Assembly: GCA_903842845.1 (NCBI GenBank)
Contig: CAIMNN010000447.1
Coordinates: forward strand, 1-13,594
Length of the DNA: 13,594 nt
DNA from: an uncultured Acidobacteriaceae bacterium
Lineage (GTDB): Bacteria > Acidobacteriota > Terriglobia > Terriglobales > Acidobacteriaceae
Direction of reading: 5' to 3'
Program-made: the position numbers and the translations under genes
Notes under the pieces: generated by a model
Database searches by the model: none
What the model saw: only the letters and a program-made list of their open reading frames with translations
Told to the model about the DNA's origin: nothing
Part shown: positions 1 through 8,390 of the stretch, piece after piece
How positions within the stretch are numbered: the stretch's first letter is position 1
Layout: every line of letters begins with the position of its first letter

Positions 1-200
1 ACTCTCCTTGAGATGGGGCTCATGAACAGGATAGAACATTCGTCAAACAACCTCTACGCGCCGGAGTTAAATGAGAATAAAGAAACACTTTCGCTCCCTA
101 GGGCTGGGAGTTTAGTGTGGATGGTGACTTTAAGCGGGCCACCGCCAGTGGCTCCGGCCACAACCTGCGGTATTCAGAATCAATCTAGGGAGAGAAAAAC
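1..200 (+). promoter_or_regulatory. Leader region upstream of the sugar transporter, with a weak promoter candidate and small hairpins
   Basis: No convincing gene lies here; short open frames have no start signal or recognisable product. A weak sigma70-like promoter may sit at 8-13 (TTGAGA) and 32-37 (TAGAAC) with an 18-bp spacer, which would give a leader of about 155 nt. Two dyads follow. CTCCC/GGGAG lies at 94-98/106-110. A GCCAC-GTGGC-GCCAC triplet lies at 138-142, 148-152 and 157-161, in which the middle arm can pair with either neighbour. The transporter's ribosome binding site AGGGAGAG is at 187-194. The promoter call is tentative, because only 9 of 12 hexamer bases match consensus. 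Confidence 0.25.
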
Positions 201-1496
201 ATGGCGACACGTTCCACACCGACGGCCACTTCAGGCCAGCACAATTACACTGGCCCGTTTATCATCATCACGGCACTGTACCTTGTCTTCGGGTTTATCA
301 CCACGCTGAATATGCAGTTGGTGCCACACTTGAAGTCGGTCTTCGATCTGCCATGGTTCCAGGCTTCGCTGGCGAATTTCGCCTTCTTCACTGCCTACTT
401 TGTCGTCTCCTCACCTACGTCCAAACTCATTGAGGTCATCGGCTACAAAAGGACCATCGTCGTCTCGCTCTTTGTGCAGGTCATCGGCGCGCTGCTCTTC
501 ATTCCCGCTGCCAGCTTGCCCAACTTCTGGCTCTTCCTCTGCGGCATCTTCATCATCGGCAGCGGCGTCGCCATGTTGCAGACGGCGGCCAACCCCTATG
601 TGACCGCCCTCGGCCCAGAGCACTCGGCGCCATTCCGCCTCACTCTAGCGCAGACCTTCAACTCCATCGGCACGCTGCTTGCACCCATGGTGGCCAGCGC
701 TGTCATTCTCAAACACAGCCAGCCCCTCTCTGCGGATGCTTTCGCAAAACTCGAACAAGCGGCCAAGATTGCTTACCAGGTCGGCGTGGCAAGTACTGTC
801 AAGGTGCCTTATCTGATCCTGGCCGGCGCGCTCGTACTGCTCGGTCTCGCAGTCAGCTTCCTCAATCTGCCTGCCATCACCAAAACGCAGGAATTCCGCC
901 CCGCCAAAGAAGGCGACCCCCTGCTCTCACGTAGCATCTGGACTTATCGCCATACCGTCTTTGCTGCCATCGGCATCTTCCTCTATGTCGGTGTCGAGGT
1001 CGGCATGAACCAGTTCATCATCGGCTACCTGGCGTTGCCGCAGATTGTCGGCTTTACTCCGGCACAGGCCACCAACATGCTCTCCATTTACTGGGGCGGC
1101 ATGCTCGCAGGCCGCATTCTCGGTTCACTCATTCTGACCAAGTTCAAGGCTGGCCCACTGCTCGGCATCTGCGGCACTCTCGGTGTCCTCAGCCTTGTCA
1201 TCGCCATCTTCACAACCGGACATGTAGCCATGTACGCGGTCCTGGCTACCGGTCTGTGCAACTCCATCATGTTCCCGAACATCTTTGCCCTCGGTGTAGC
1301 CGGTCTCGGACCGATGACCAGCAAAGGCTCGGGCTTGATCACAACTGCTGTTGTCGGCGGAGCGCTCGTCCCCGTATTGCTCGGCAAGCTCACGGATAAC
1401 TTCGGCTTCAACATCGCCGCGCTGCTCCCCATCGCTTGTTACCTCTTCATCGCCTACTTCGGCTATATCGGCCACAAGCAGCGGAAGACGGCCTGA
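201..1496 (+). CDS. Sugar MFS transporter, fucose/glucose/galactose:H+ symporter (FucP/GluP-like) family
   Basis: This 431-residue, 12-helix inner-membrane protein probably imports a hexose, fucose or an amino sugar with protons. Family signatures are clear. The first helix has FGFITTLN (residues 30-37) followed by PHLK. A GYKRTIVVSL loop follows at 81-90. The signature LQTAANPYV begins at 126, followed by GPE and the RLTLAQTFNSIGT stretch typical of FucP, GluP and NagP proteins. Length matches the family (about 400-440 residues). ATG at 201 is preceded by a good AGGGAGAG ribosome binding site at 187-194. Two positions that carry the proton-coupling acids of E. coli FucP (Asp46 and Glu135) align here with Met38 and Gln127; the Gln is usual in glucose-type members, the Met less so. 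The gene stands alone, with its own terminator, and no sugar catabolic gene is visible, so the substrate cannot be assigned. Confidence 0.93.
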   Translation: MATRSTPTATSGQHNYTGPFIIITALYLVFGFITTLNMQLVPHLKSVFDLPWFQASLANFAFFTAYFVVSSPTSKLIEVIGYKRTIVVSLFVQVIGALLFIPAASLPNFWLFLCGIFIIGSGVAMLQTAANPYVTALGPEHSAPFRLTLAQTFNSIGTLLAPMVASAVILKHSQPLSADAFAKLEQAAKIAYQVGVASTVKVPYLILAGALVLLGLAVSFLNLPAITKTQEFRPAKEGDPLLSRSIWTYRHTVFAAIGIFLYVGVEVGMNQFIIGYLALPQIVGFTPAQATNMLSIYWGGMLAGRILGSLILTKFKAGPLLGICGTLGVLSLVIAIFTTGHVAMYAVLATGLCNSIMFPNIFALGVAGLGPMTSKGSGLITTAVVGGALVPVLLGKLTDNFGFNIAALLPIACYLFIAYFGYIGHKQRKTA

Positions 1497-1519
1497 GCGC
1501 GTAATTAGCTCTCAACCCC

Positions 1520-1544
1520 AAGGCCCTCCCCTGCGGAGGGCCTT
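1520..1544 (+). terminator. Rho-independent-like terminator after the sugar transporter
   Basis: A perfect 10-bp stem, AAGGCCCTCC (1520-1529) with GGAGGGCCTT (1535-1544), encloses a 5-nt loop 24 bp after the transporter stop codon. The downstream T-run is short and slightly displaced (TTTT at 1548-1551), so the stem rather than the tail makes the case. It separates the transporter from the DUF1175-A2M operon. Confidence 0.75.
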
Positions 1545-1739
1545 CACTTTTGCCGCCACAAATCGTGCGCTCAAATGACGATTGCCAAATCGCATTCAGC
1601 TCTCTCCGTTCACTCCGCGCATTCAAGTCGCACACAAAAAATATTTTTTTTTTGATTTCGCACACCTTATCTGAAACACTGCGTCCATCGAGCGAATGGG
1701 TTTAAATTTACACCCGCTCAGCAAGACAGAAAGAGCAAG
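1545..1739 (+). promoter_or_regulatory. AT-rich probable promoter region of the DUF1175-A2M operon
   Basis: This gap holds no gene I can support. It contains a conspicuous A6-TA-T10 tract at 1636-1653, the most AT-rich stretch of the window. Directly after it comes TTGATT (1652-1657), a possible -35 element; the -10 position 17 bp on (AACACT) is poor. A second AT patch, TTTAAATTTA, lies at 1701-1710. GAAAGAG at 1729-1735 is the likely ribosome binding site for the ATG at 1740. That the operon promoter lies here follows from the terminator upstream and the tight gene spacing downstream; the exact hexamers are uncertain. Confidence 0.35.
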
Positions 1740-2582
1740 ATGAAGCATCAACCGAAGCACCGCACAGCAAAATGGACACTCCTCCTCATCTGCGGGCTTT
1801 TTATTCTGCTCCTCTTTGTCCGCCTCGCCTTCTTCGTTCTCCACACCCGCAAGCCCGCCCACACGGAAGCCCGTCACAATCCGCCCGCTCAAACCACATA
1901 TCAGTGGACCGACAGCTACAACGACGGCACCCCGGACTTCATGCGTCTCTCTGACCCGCGCGATGCTGAGGCCTTCCGCAGTTGGTTTACCTCCATCGCC
2001 GAGTTCGAAGCCGCAAAGCAGACGGCCGAGCTCCCGAGCGAGATTCAAGATTGCGCCGGGCTGCTGCGCTACTGCTACCGCGAAGCCTTGAAGCGGCACA
2101 ACGACACATGGTTTGTGGAGACTGGAATGGTTGGCATGCGCCTGCCCGGCGAGATTCACGCGTGGCACTACCCCGATACGCCGCTCGGCGCAGGGCTTTT
2201 CCGCGTCACGCCCGGCCCCTTTGACCGCTCCACCATGACCACCGACTTCGCTCAATTCGCCGACGCCAAAACTCTGGTCGAACGCAACACCTACCCCGTC
2301 GGTCGCGACCTCCGTCAGGCCCGCCCCGGCGACCTCCTCTTCTTCCGCCAGTTCGGGCAAAGCTCGCCCTGGCACTCCATGATTCTCGTCGAAATTGACG
2401 GCCATCTCGGAGTCATCTATCACACCGGTCCAATCGGACACGGCCATGACGCCAAACCCGGCGAAGTCCGCCGCGTCCGTATCGAAGAACTTCTAGACCA
2501 TCCACGCGCCGAGTGGCGCCCAGTCAACAGCAACCCAAATTTTCTCGGAATTTACAGGTGGAACATTCTCAGAGCCGACTAG
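1740..2582 (+). CDS. DUF1175 (YfaT-like) membrane-anchored protein with NlpC/P60-like motifs
   Basis: This 280-residue protein has one N-terminal transmembrane segment (about 12-34) preceded by basic residues, so the remainder should lie in the periplasm. I assign it to DUF1175, the family of E. coli YfaT, from its length, its IQDCAGLLRYCYREAL block and its position just upstream of a macroglobulin gene, as with yfaT/yfaS. The visible motifs resemble an NlpC/P60 (papain-like) peptidase: Asp104-Cys105 followed by GLLRY, then PGDLLFF at 196-202, His212 in WHSMILVE, and a second His at 228 (YHTG). These could supply a Cys-His catalytic pair acting on peptidoglycan peptides, but this is inference and I know of no proven activity for the family. 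ATG 1740 has a GAAAGAG site 4 nt upstream. It is probably co-transcribed with the downstream A2M gene. Confidence 0.85.
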   Translation: MKHQPKHRTAKWTLLLICGLFILLLFVRLAFFVLHTRKPAHTEARHNPPAQTTYQWTDSYNDGTPDFMRLSDPRDAEAFRSWFTSIAEFEAAKQTAELPSEIQDCAGLLRYCYREALKRHNDTWFVETGMVGMRLPGEIHAWHYPDTPLGAGLFRVTPGPFDRSTMTTDFAQFADAKTLVERNTYPVGRDLRQARPGDLLFFRQFGQSSPWHSMILVEIDGHLGVIYHTGPIGHGHDAKPGEVRRVRIEELLDHPRAEWRPVNSNPNFLGIYRWNILRAD

Positions 2583-2669
2583 CTCATTTAAGATGCGAAC
2601 GGCACTGAATCCATGAAAAATTGGCACCCTACCTCGCCGCTAGTGCGGTGGAAAATGAGGCACAACAAT

Positions 2670-5600
2670 ATGAGCAAGCACTCTGCTCTCAGGCTCCTTA
2701 TAAAAAGCGTCGCACTCGTCGCGCTCACCGCCGCGTCCTTCGCCGGCGCCGCCGAAAAGAACGACCCGCGCTCCTTCTCCCTCTCTACCACCGAGACTTT
2801 CTCCCCCGGTGAGACTGTCAAGATCCAGCTCTACGCGCACAATGAGCCCGCGCTTGAGTTCCGCGTCTACAAGGTCAAGGACGTCGAAAAGTTCTACACC
2901 CATCTCAAGGACCTGCACAGCTTCGGCACTACTTCCCACATGCCCGACGAGCAGATTGACGAAGAGACCTGGCTTGAGAAGATCCACGATTGGAAGTCGC
3001 GCCTCTGGCATCGCATCCGTTACTTCTTCCGCAACCAGTTCAACGACGAAGCACGCGATGACTTCCGCGAAGGCCAGGCAGGCCTCGGTAAAAAGACCGC
3101 CGTCACCGGCGTCAGCGAGTTCGCGCAGATTCCGCTGCTCAATGAATCGCAGCTCGTCGCCCGTTGGAAGCTCATCACGCCGCCGACATTGGTCAGCGAA
3201 ACCCAGCGCCTGCCTATTGAAAACCTAAAGCAGGGTGTCTACCTCATCGAGGCCACCGACGGAACCTACAAGGCTTACACCATCGCCATCGTCACCCAGA
3301 TGGCCCTCGTCGAGCGCGAGCGCAACAACACCGCCGAGCTTTACGTCGCCGACCGCAAGACCGGCGCGCCCATCGCCGATGCCGAACTCGCACTCTGGGC
3401 CAACTCCAAGCCGCAATCACGCGGCAACTCCGACGCCAACGGCTTCGCTACCCTCAAGACCAGCGACTACGTCGACACCGGCAACGGACACCCGAATCTC
3501 GACAACGTCCTCATCCTCGCCCACCACGGCGATGATGTCGCCGTCATCACTCCCTCCAACTACTACTGGGAAGACGACTCCACCTCCGGCAATCAGCTCA
3601 AGGCATACATCTATACGGACCGCCCCGTCTACCGTCCCGGCCACACCGTCCACATCAAGGCCGTTATTCGCCGCGAGAAAGACGACCAGTTCGTCCTGCC
3701 CACTGAAAAAACTATCCGTCTGCGCGTCACCGGCGACAGCGACAACGTCATCCTGCAAAAAGATCTCCCCGTCAGCGCGCACGGAACCATCTCAACCGAC
3801 GTCACCCTCGCCAACGACGCAGCACTCGGCTACTACCGCGTTGAGGTCGTCGGCACGGACAACCGCGCTTACTACTCGCCCAGCGGCAACTTCTACGTTG
3901 AGGAATACAAGAAGCCCGAGTACAAGGTCACCGTCACGCCCGACAAGGACCGCGTCCTCCAGGGCGACAAGCTCAAGGCCGTCATCGAGGCCAAGTACTT
4001 CTTCGGCGAGCCCGTCGCCGGAGCCAAGGTCACCTACTCCATCCAGACCACCTATCACTACTGGTGGGATTACTACGACGAAGGCGACAATGCCAGCGCT
4101 GATGGCGAAGGCGGTGAAGGTGAAGGCGGCGACGCTGAAAACTCCGACGCCAACGCCTACTACGGCGGCACTGAAGAGGCTGAGAAGGAAGGCACGCTCG
4201 ACGCCGATGGCCGCTTGACCGTCACGCTCCCCACCCGTGTTGAAGACAACGCGCACGATGTGGATTACCGCGTCGTCGCCCGCGTCACTGACGTCTCCAA
4301 CCGCGAGGTCACCGGCTCCGGCAAGGTCCTCGCAACCTACGGCAGCTACCGCATCTCGGTCGAGCCAACCAGCTACGTCGCCGAGTCCGGCAAGCCCGTG
4401 CAGGTCAAGGTCACCGCAACCGACTACGACAACAAGCCCGTTCGCGCCTCCATCCACATCAACGCCGACCTGCAATGGTGGGCGAAAGATTCCTACAAGA
4501 TGCAGGAAAAGCGCGTCACTAGTGCCGATGTCACCACCGGCGCAAACGGCAGCGCGATTGCAACGCTTAACCTCGGTAACAGCGGCGATTACCGCATCAC
4601 CGCCTCGTCGAAAACTCCCGAAAACCGCACCGTCACCGACTACACATACGTCTGGCTCTGGGGCGGCGCAAGCGATTGGTACCGGCCCAACTCAAAGATC
4701 CAGCTCATCACCGATAAAAAAGTCTATGCCGTCGGCGACACCGCGCACCTCATCATGGTCAGCGACATGAAGGATGGTTACGCCGTCGTCACCACCGAGG
4801 GCAACAGCCTCCACGAGCGCAAACTCATCCACATTACCAGCGAAAGCCAGGCCTTCGACGTTCCCATCACCAGCAAAGCCGAGCCCAACGTCATCGTCAC
4901 GGCAACCATCATCAAGGACGACAAACTGATGACCGCGCAAAAATCTCTGCGCGTGCCACCGGTCGCAGAAACGCTCTCCATCACCGCAACGCCATCGAAG
5001 CAAACCTTCCTCCCCGGCGAGAAGGGCAGCTTCGACGTCCTCATCAAAGACTCGAAGGGCAATCCCGTACAGGCGGACTTCAGCTTCGGCGAAGTCGATG
5101 AAGCCATCTACTCCATTCACCCGGATGAGTCTGGCGACATCGTCAAGTACTTCTACTCGCAAAAATATTTGTACCTCGACCCGCAAACCAGCTTCACCTT
5201 CTACTTCACCGGTGAAGCCGGACTCAAGAGCCCCATGCTCGCCAAACTCGGCGACGGTCTCTTCCACCCGCGCCTCGCTGAAGTAAAGCCCGGCAGCGAC
5301 CTCGTCGTGCCCAAGGTCCGCAAGGCATTCCCTGACACCGCCTACTGGAACCCCAACCTCCGCACCGGCTCCGATGGCCACGCCAAGGTTGAGTTCAACT
5401 ATCCTGACTCGCTCACAACGTGGCGCACCACCATTCGCGCCATGAGCGACGACGGCAAAGCCGGCGGCACCGTCACTCGCATCGTCGTCCGCAAAAACCT
5501 CATCGTCCGTCTCGCCGCGCCGCGCTTCTTCCGTCAGGGTGATGAGACGGTCGTCCGCGTCATCGCGCACAACTATCTGCAAAACACCAAGGACGTCACC

Positions 5601-7427
5601 TTCCAGCTCGATGTCAAAGGCCTCGACGTGCTCTCCGGCTCCACGCAGAAGATCACCATCCCGGCCCGCGGCGAAAGCTACGTCGACTGGCGCGTCCGTT
5701 CCACAACCATCGGCGACGCAGTGCTCACCGCCAAGGCTCTCTCCAACGAAGAGTCCGACGCGCTTGAGCAGACCATCCCCATCAAACCCTTCGGTGTAAA
5801 ACAGTCGAAGTCCAGCTCCGGCAAGATCGACTCCGCTTCCACCGACGCCGGCGTTCCATACAGTTACCCCAGCGGCCCCGGGAACAATATTGACCCGGCG
5901 ACGCGTGGCATCACCGTCTCGCTCTCGCCCTCCATAGCCGGAACCGTCTTCGACGCGCTCGACTACCTGACTGAATTCCCATACGGTTGCACCGAGCAGA
6001 CCATGTCCGGCTTCCTGCCCGATGTCATCGTCGCTCAAAGCGTCGACAAGCTCCACCTCAAATCACCCATCGACCGGCCGACCCTCAACACCATGGTCAA
6101 ATCCGGACTCGACCGCCTCTACAGCTACCAGCACGACGACGGCGGCTGGGGATGGTGGCCCGATGACCAGAGCCGCGTCTTCATGACCGCGTACGTCATC
6201 AGCGGAATGGCGCAGGCCAAAGCCGCCGGTTACGAAGTCGACGACAACAAACTGATGAACGGCCGCAACTGGCTCATCGCCATGCTCAAAAAGCACGACC
6301 GCATGTTGCCCAACCTCCGCGCTTACACCGTCTACGCCCTCGCCATCTCCGGCGGCGCGCCTGCCGACTCGCTCGACCAGGTCTACTCATCACGTAACGA
6401 CCTCACCGATGAAGGCGTCGCCTTCGCCGGACTCGCCTTTGACGCCAGTAAAGACAAACGCGCTGACGAGATGGCCAAGTTGCTTGAGAAGTCCGCCAAG
6501 ACCGACAACTCTGGCGCGCACTGGGATAGCTTCCGTGACGACCTGCTCGACTTCTACGGCGACAACTCCGCCGAGACCACGGCCTTCGCCATCGAGCTCC
6601 TTGTCGCGCGCGATCCCAACTCGCCGCTTCTGCCCAAGGCCGCCGAGTGGCTCGCAACCAACCGCCCATCCTCCTACTACTGGTACTCCACCAAGCAAAC
6701 CGCGATGGTCGTCTACGGACTCACCCGCTACATGGAATCCAGCCACGAGTTGGGCCAATCCACTGACGTGCAGGTCTTCGTCGATGGCAAGCAGGTCGGC
6801 ACACACCACTTCGCGCCCACCGACGCCTTCAACCCGCCTGTCCGCATCTTCATCCCGGCCTCGCAGCTCAACGCAAACGGCCAGGTCTCAGTCAAGAAAT
6901 CCGGCCCTGGCGTCACCTACTGGTCTGTCGACAACCACTGGTACTCGCGCGACAAAAAGGAGTTCCACAACGGCCAGCTCAACCTCAACCTCACACGCGA
7001 CTACTACACCCTGCGCAAAAAGCAGGACAAGCCAACCGACGCCATCACCTATGACCTCGTCCCGCTCACCGGCCCCGTCCACATCGGTGACATCATCGCC
7101 GTCAAGCTCTCGCTCAGCGGCACCAAGCAGGATTACCTCCTCACCGAGGACCCGATCCCTGCCGGCACCGAGTGGCTCGACCACCCCGAGCAGTACCACA
7201 TCAACAGCAAACCTGATTGGTGGGGCTGGTGGTTCACACGTCGCGAATTCCACGACGACCGCGCCGCTTACTTTGAAACCGAGTACGGCGGTCAGCGCAA
7301 CTTCGTGAACCTCCTCAAGGTCACCACCGCGGGCAAGTTCGTTGTCAGCCCCGCGCAATCCGGGCCCATGTACCAACCCAACATTCAAACCACTACCGAG
7401 CCGGCAACCGTGGAGGTGCTCCCGTGA
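2670..7427 (+). CDS. Secreted bacterial alpha-2-macroglobulin with CxEQ thioester motif
   Basis: A giant periplasmic protein (1585 residues from this start) that by family traps proteases: cleavage of a bait segment exposes an internal thioester that couples to the attacker. In order: a signal peptide (about 1-28, ending AGA-A, no lipobox Cys); MG domains including MG2 with TDRPVYRPG at 316-324; an acidic Gly/Glu loop near 470-510; a DEAIYS bait-domain block near 810; the A2M domain from about 890 (YWNPNLRTGSDG); the thioester GCTEQ with Cys1107 (DNA 5988-5999); an all-helical thioester domain with GGWGWWPDD; and a C-terminal receptor-like MG domain ending GPMYQPN. The frame is open from ATG 2613. 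I prefer ATG 2670, because TGAGG at 2656-2660 precedes it by 9 nt and it begins directly with a normal signal peptide; ATG 2613 would add 19 residues and has no clear ribosome site. Operon partners are DUF1175 upstream and a membrane protein downstream. Confidence 0.93.
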   Translation: MSKHSALRLLIKSVALVALTAASFAGAAEKNDPRSFSLSTTETFSPGETVKIQLYAHNEPALEFRVYKVKDVEKFYTHLKDLHSFGTTSHMPDEQIDEETWLEKIHDWKSRLWHRIRYFFRNQFNDEARDDFREGQAGLGKKTAVTGVSEFAQIPLLNESQLVARWKLITPPTLVSETQRLPIENLKQGVYLIEATDGTYKAYTIAIVTQMALVERERNNTAELYVADRKTGAPIADAELALWANSKPQSRGNSDANGFATLKTSDYVDTGNGHPNLDNVLILAHHGDDVAVITPSNYYWEDDSTSGNQLKAYIYTDRPVYRPGHTVHIKAVIRREKDDQFVLPTEKTIRLRVTGDSDNVILQKDLPVSAHGTISTDVTLANDAALGYYRVEVVGTDNRAYYSPSGNFYVEEYKKPEYKVTVTPDKDRVLQGDKLKAVIEAKYFFGEPVAGAKVTYSIQTTYHYWWDYYDEGDNASADGEGGEGEGGDAENSDANAYYGGTEEAEKEGTLDADGRLTVTLPTRVEDNAHDVDYRVVARVTDVSNREVTGSGKVLATYGSYRISVEPTSYVAESGKPVQVKVTATDYDNKPVRASIHINADLQWWAKDSYKMQEKRVTSADVTTGANGSAIATLNLGNSGDYRITASSKTPENRTVTDYTYVWLWGGASDWYRPNSKIQLITDKKVYAVGDTAHLIMVSDMKDGYAVVTTEGNSLHERKLIHITSESQAFDVPITSKAEPNVIVTATIIKDDKLMTAQKSLRVPPVAETLSITATPSKQTFLPGEKGSFDVLIKDSKGNPVQADFSFGEVDEAIYSIHPDESGDIVKYFYSQKYLYLDPQTSFTFYFTGEAGLKSPMLAKLGDGLFHPRLAEVKPGSDLVVPKVRKAFPDTAYWNPNLRTGSDGHAKVEFNYPDSLTTWRTTIRAMSDDGKAGGTVTRIVVRKNLIVRLAAPRFFRQGDETVVRVIAHNYLQNTKDVTFQLDVKGLDVLSGSTQKITIPARGESYVDWRVRSTTIGDAVLTAKALSNEESDALEQTIPIKPFGVKQSKSSSGKIDSASTDAGVPYSYPSGPGNNIDPATRGITVSLSPSIAGTVFDALDYLTEFPYGCTEQTMSGFLPDVIVAQSVDKLHLKSPIDRPTLNTMVKSGLDRLYSYQHDDGGWGWWPDDQSRVFMTAYVISGMAQAKAAGYEVDDNKLMNGRNWLIAMLKKHDRMLPNLRAYTVYALAISGGAPADSLDQVYSSRNDLTDEGVAFAGLAFDASKDKRADEMAKLLEKSAKTDNSGAHWDSFRDDLLDFYGDNSAETTAFAIELLVARDPNSPLLPKAAEWLATNRPSSYYWYSTKQTAMVVYGLTRYMESSHELGQSTDVQVFVDGKQVGTHHFAPTDAFNPPVRIFIPASQLNANGQVSVKKSGPGVTYWSVDNHWYSRDKKEFHNGQLNLNLTRDYYTLRKKQDKPTDAITYDLVPLTGPVHIGDIIAVKLSLSGTKQDYLLTEDPIPAGTEWLDHPEQYHINSKPDWWGWWFTRREFHDDRAAYFETEYGGQRNFVNLLKVTTAGKFVVSPAQSGPMYQPNIQTTTEPATVEVLP

Positions 7428-8329
7428 AGAAAATAATTGACGCATTGTGCTCAACCATCACCACCGCCAAATGGTGGCTCATCGCCCAGCTCCTCCTCAC
7501 GCCGGTTCTGCTCGCGCTCGGCATCGTCCTGCTTCGCATACCGGATGCAAAGGTCTGGCAGTTCGTGCTCTCGCTACTACTGGCCCTCTTGCTCCTCGGC
7601 GCGTTCCTCTGGTTGCAGACCGGCACGCTCCGCTCGCTCGTCGGCGGTGAAAAGCGCACCTCCTTCGTCCTTGCTATGCTCTGGTTGCTCGCCAGCGCTC
7701 TCTTTGCCTGGACGCTGGTCAACCTCGCATCGCACTGGGATGACAAGTTCGACCTCTACGCCGGCTACCTCAACTCGCGCCTGCCAGCAGGCCGTCTCCG
7801 CGCCGCATGGCTCACACGCGAGCACATCTCCACCTTCTTCACTTGGGTCGAGTGGTTCCTCACCTGGGTCGCCATTCCCGCGCTCATCATCCCCGTCGCC
7901 GCGCTCGATTCAGTCGACGGCATCCGTCTGCGCAAACTCGGCGAACTCAAATTCCTCAAAAAACTCTACGTCTGGCTCCCGGCTCTCCTCATCGCAATCC
8001 TCGTCGTGGTCTTCGACCGCTCACTCATCCTCACAATGCTCATCCTCTGCTTCGTCCTCTTCATACAGGCCGATTGGGCGCGCATCTTTTCCGTCTGGCG
8101 TAACTGGCGCTGGTGGCCCCTCATCCTAATCTGCGGCTACGCCTGGACCCACTGGATGCTCCGCGCATTTAATATGGATGTGCACGGCAGCGTCCGCGCT
8201 CAGGAGTTGGCAGTGGTCTGGAAAACAATTCTCGCTTACGGCATCGGAATCTTCTGCTGGGCAGCGCCCCTCGTCTGGGTCGCCGTCCTGCTCGCACGCA
8301 GCTTCAACAAAAAAGAAGAGTCAGTATAG
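7424..8329 (+). CDS. Polytopic membrane protein of unknown function, translationally coupled to the macroglobulin
   Basis: I do not recognise this 301-residue protein. It shows about eight hydrophobic segments (roughly 17-37, 44-65, 80-101, 139-160, 182-197, 199-215, 229-243 and 269-291). A hydrophilic, Trp- and Arg-containing stretch at 102-138 may be a periplasmic or cytoplasmic loop. The C-terminus is basic then acidic (NKKEESV). The start is GTG at 7424, overlapping the macroglobulin TGA (7425-7427) in GTGA. A strong GGAGGTG site at 7412-7418 lies inside the end of the macroglobulin gene, so translation is almost certainly coupled. No catalytic motif is evident. The context suggests an inner-membrane anchor or partner of the A2M complex, but that is only inference from gene order. 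Confidence 0.85.
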   Translation: MKKIIDALCSTITTAKWWLIAQLLLTPVLLALGIVLLRIPDAKVWQFVLSLLLALLLLGAFLWLQTGTLRSLVGGEKRTSFVLAMLWLLASALFAWTLVNLASHWDDKFDLYAGYLNSRLPAGRLRAAWLTREHISTFFTWVEWFLTWVAIPALIIPVAALDSVDGIRLRKLGELKFLKKLYVWLPALLIAILVVVFDRSLILTMLILCFVLFIQADWARIFSVWRNWRWWPLILICGYAWTHWMLRAFNMDVHGSVRAQELAVVWKTILAYGIGIFCWAAPLVWVAVLLARSFNKKEESV

Positions 8330-8341
8330 ATAAATCATGTG

Positions 8342-8390
8342 TCCCATCCATCGAGACTTTTCGAGAAAAAGATTTGCTCGATGGGTGGGA
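8342..8390. terminator. Large hairpin between convergent operons, possible bidirectional terminator
   Basis: TCCCATCCATCGAG (8342-8355) pairs with CTCGATGGGTGGGA (8377-8390) over 14 bp, with one G-T wobble. The 21-nt loop holds an inner dyad, CTTTT/AAAAG, at 8357-8361/8367-8371. It begins 13 bp after the membrane-protein stop. There is no long T-run after the stem on either strand, so factor-independent termination is plausible rather than certain. It could equally be a dispersed palindromic repeat. Confidence 0.5.

Noticed and set aside
1623..2447. 274-residue minus-strand open frame opposite the DUF1175 gene
   Set aside because: It is antisense to a gene with clear motifs, its composition is typical of a shadow frame, and it reads through the A/T tract and likely promoter region.
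2613..2669. Upstream ATG (2613) as the macroglobulin start
   Set aside because: It has no clear ribosome binding site and would place 19 extra residues before a normal signal peptide; ATG 2670 has TGAGG at a suitable distance. It cannot be excluded fully.
4692..6056. 454-residue open frame on the minus strand inside the macroglobulin gene
   Set aside because: It lies fully antisense to a well-supported A2M gene, has biased Gly/Val/Glu/Asp composition typical of the reverse complement of GC-rich codons, and shows no known motif.
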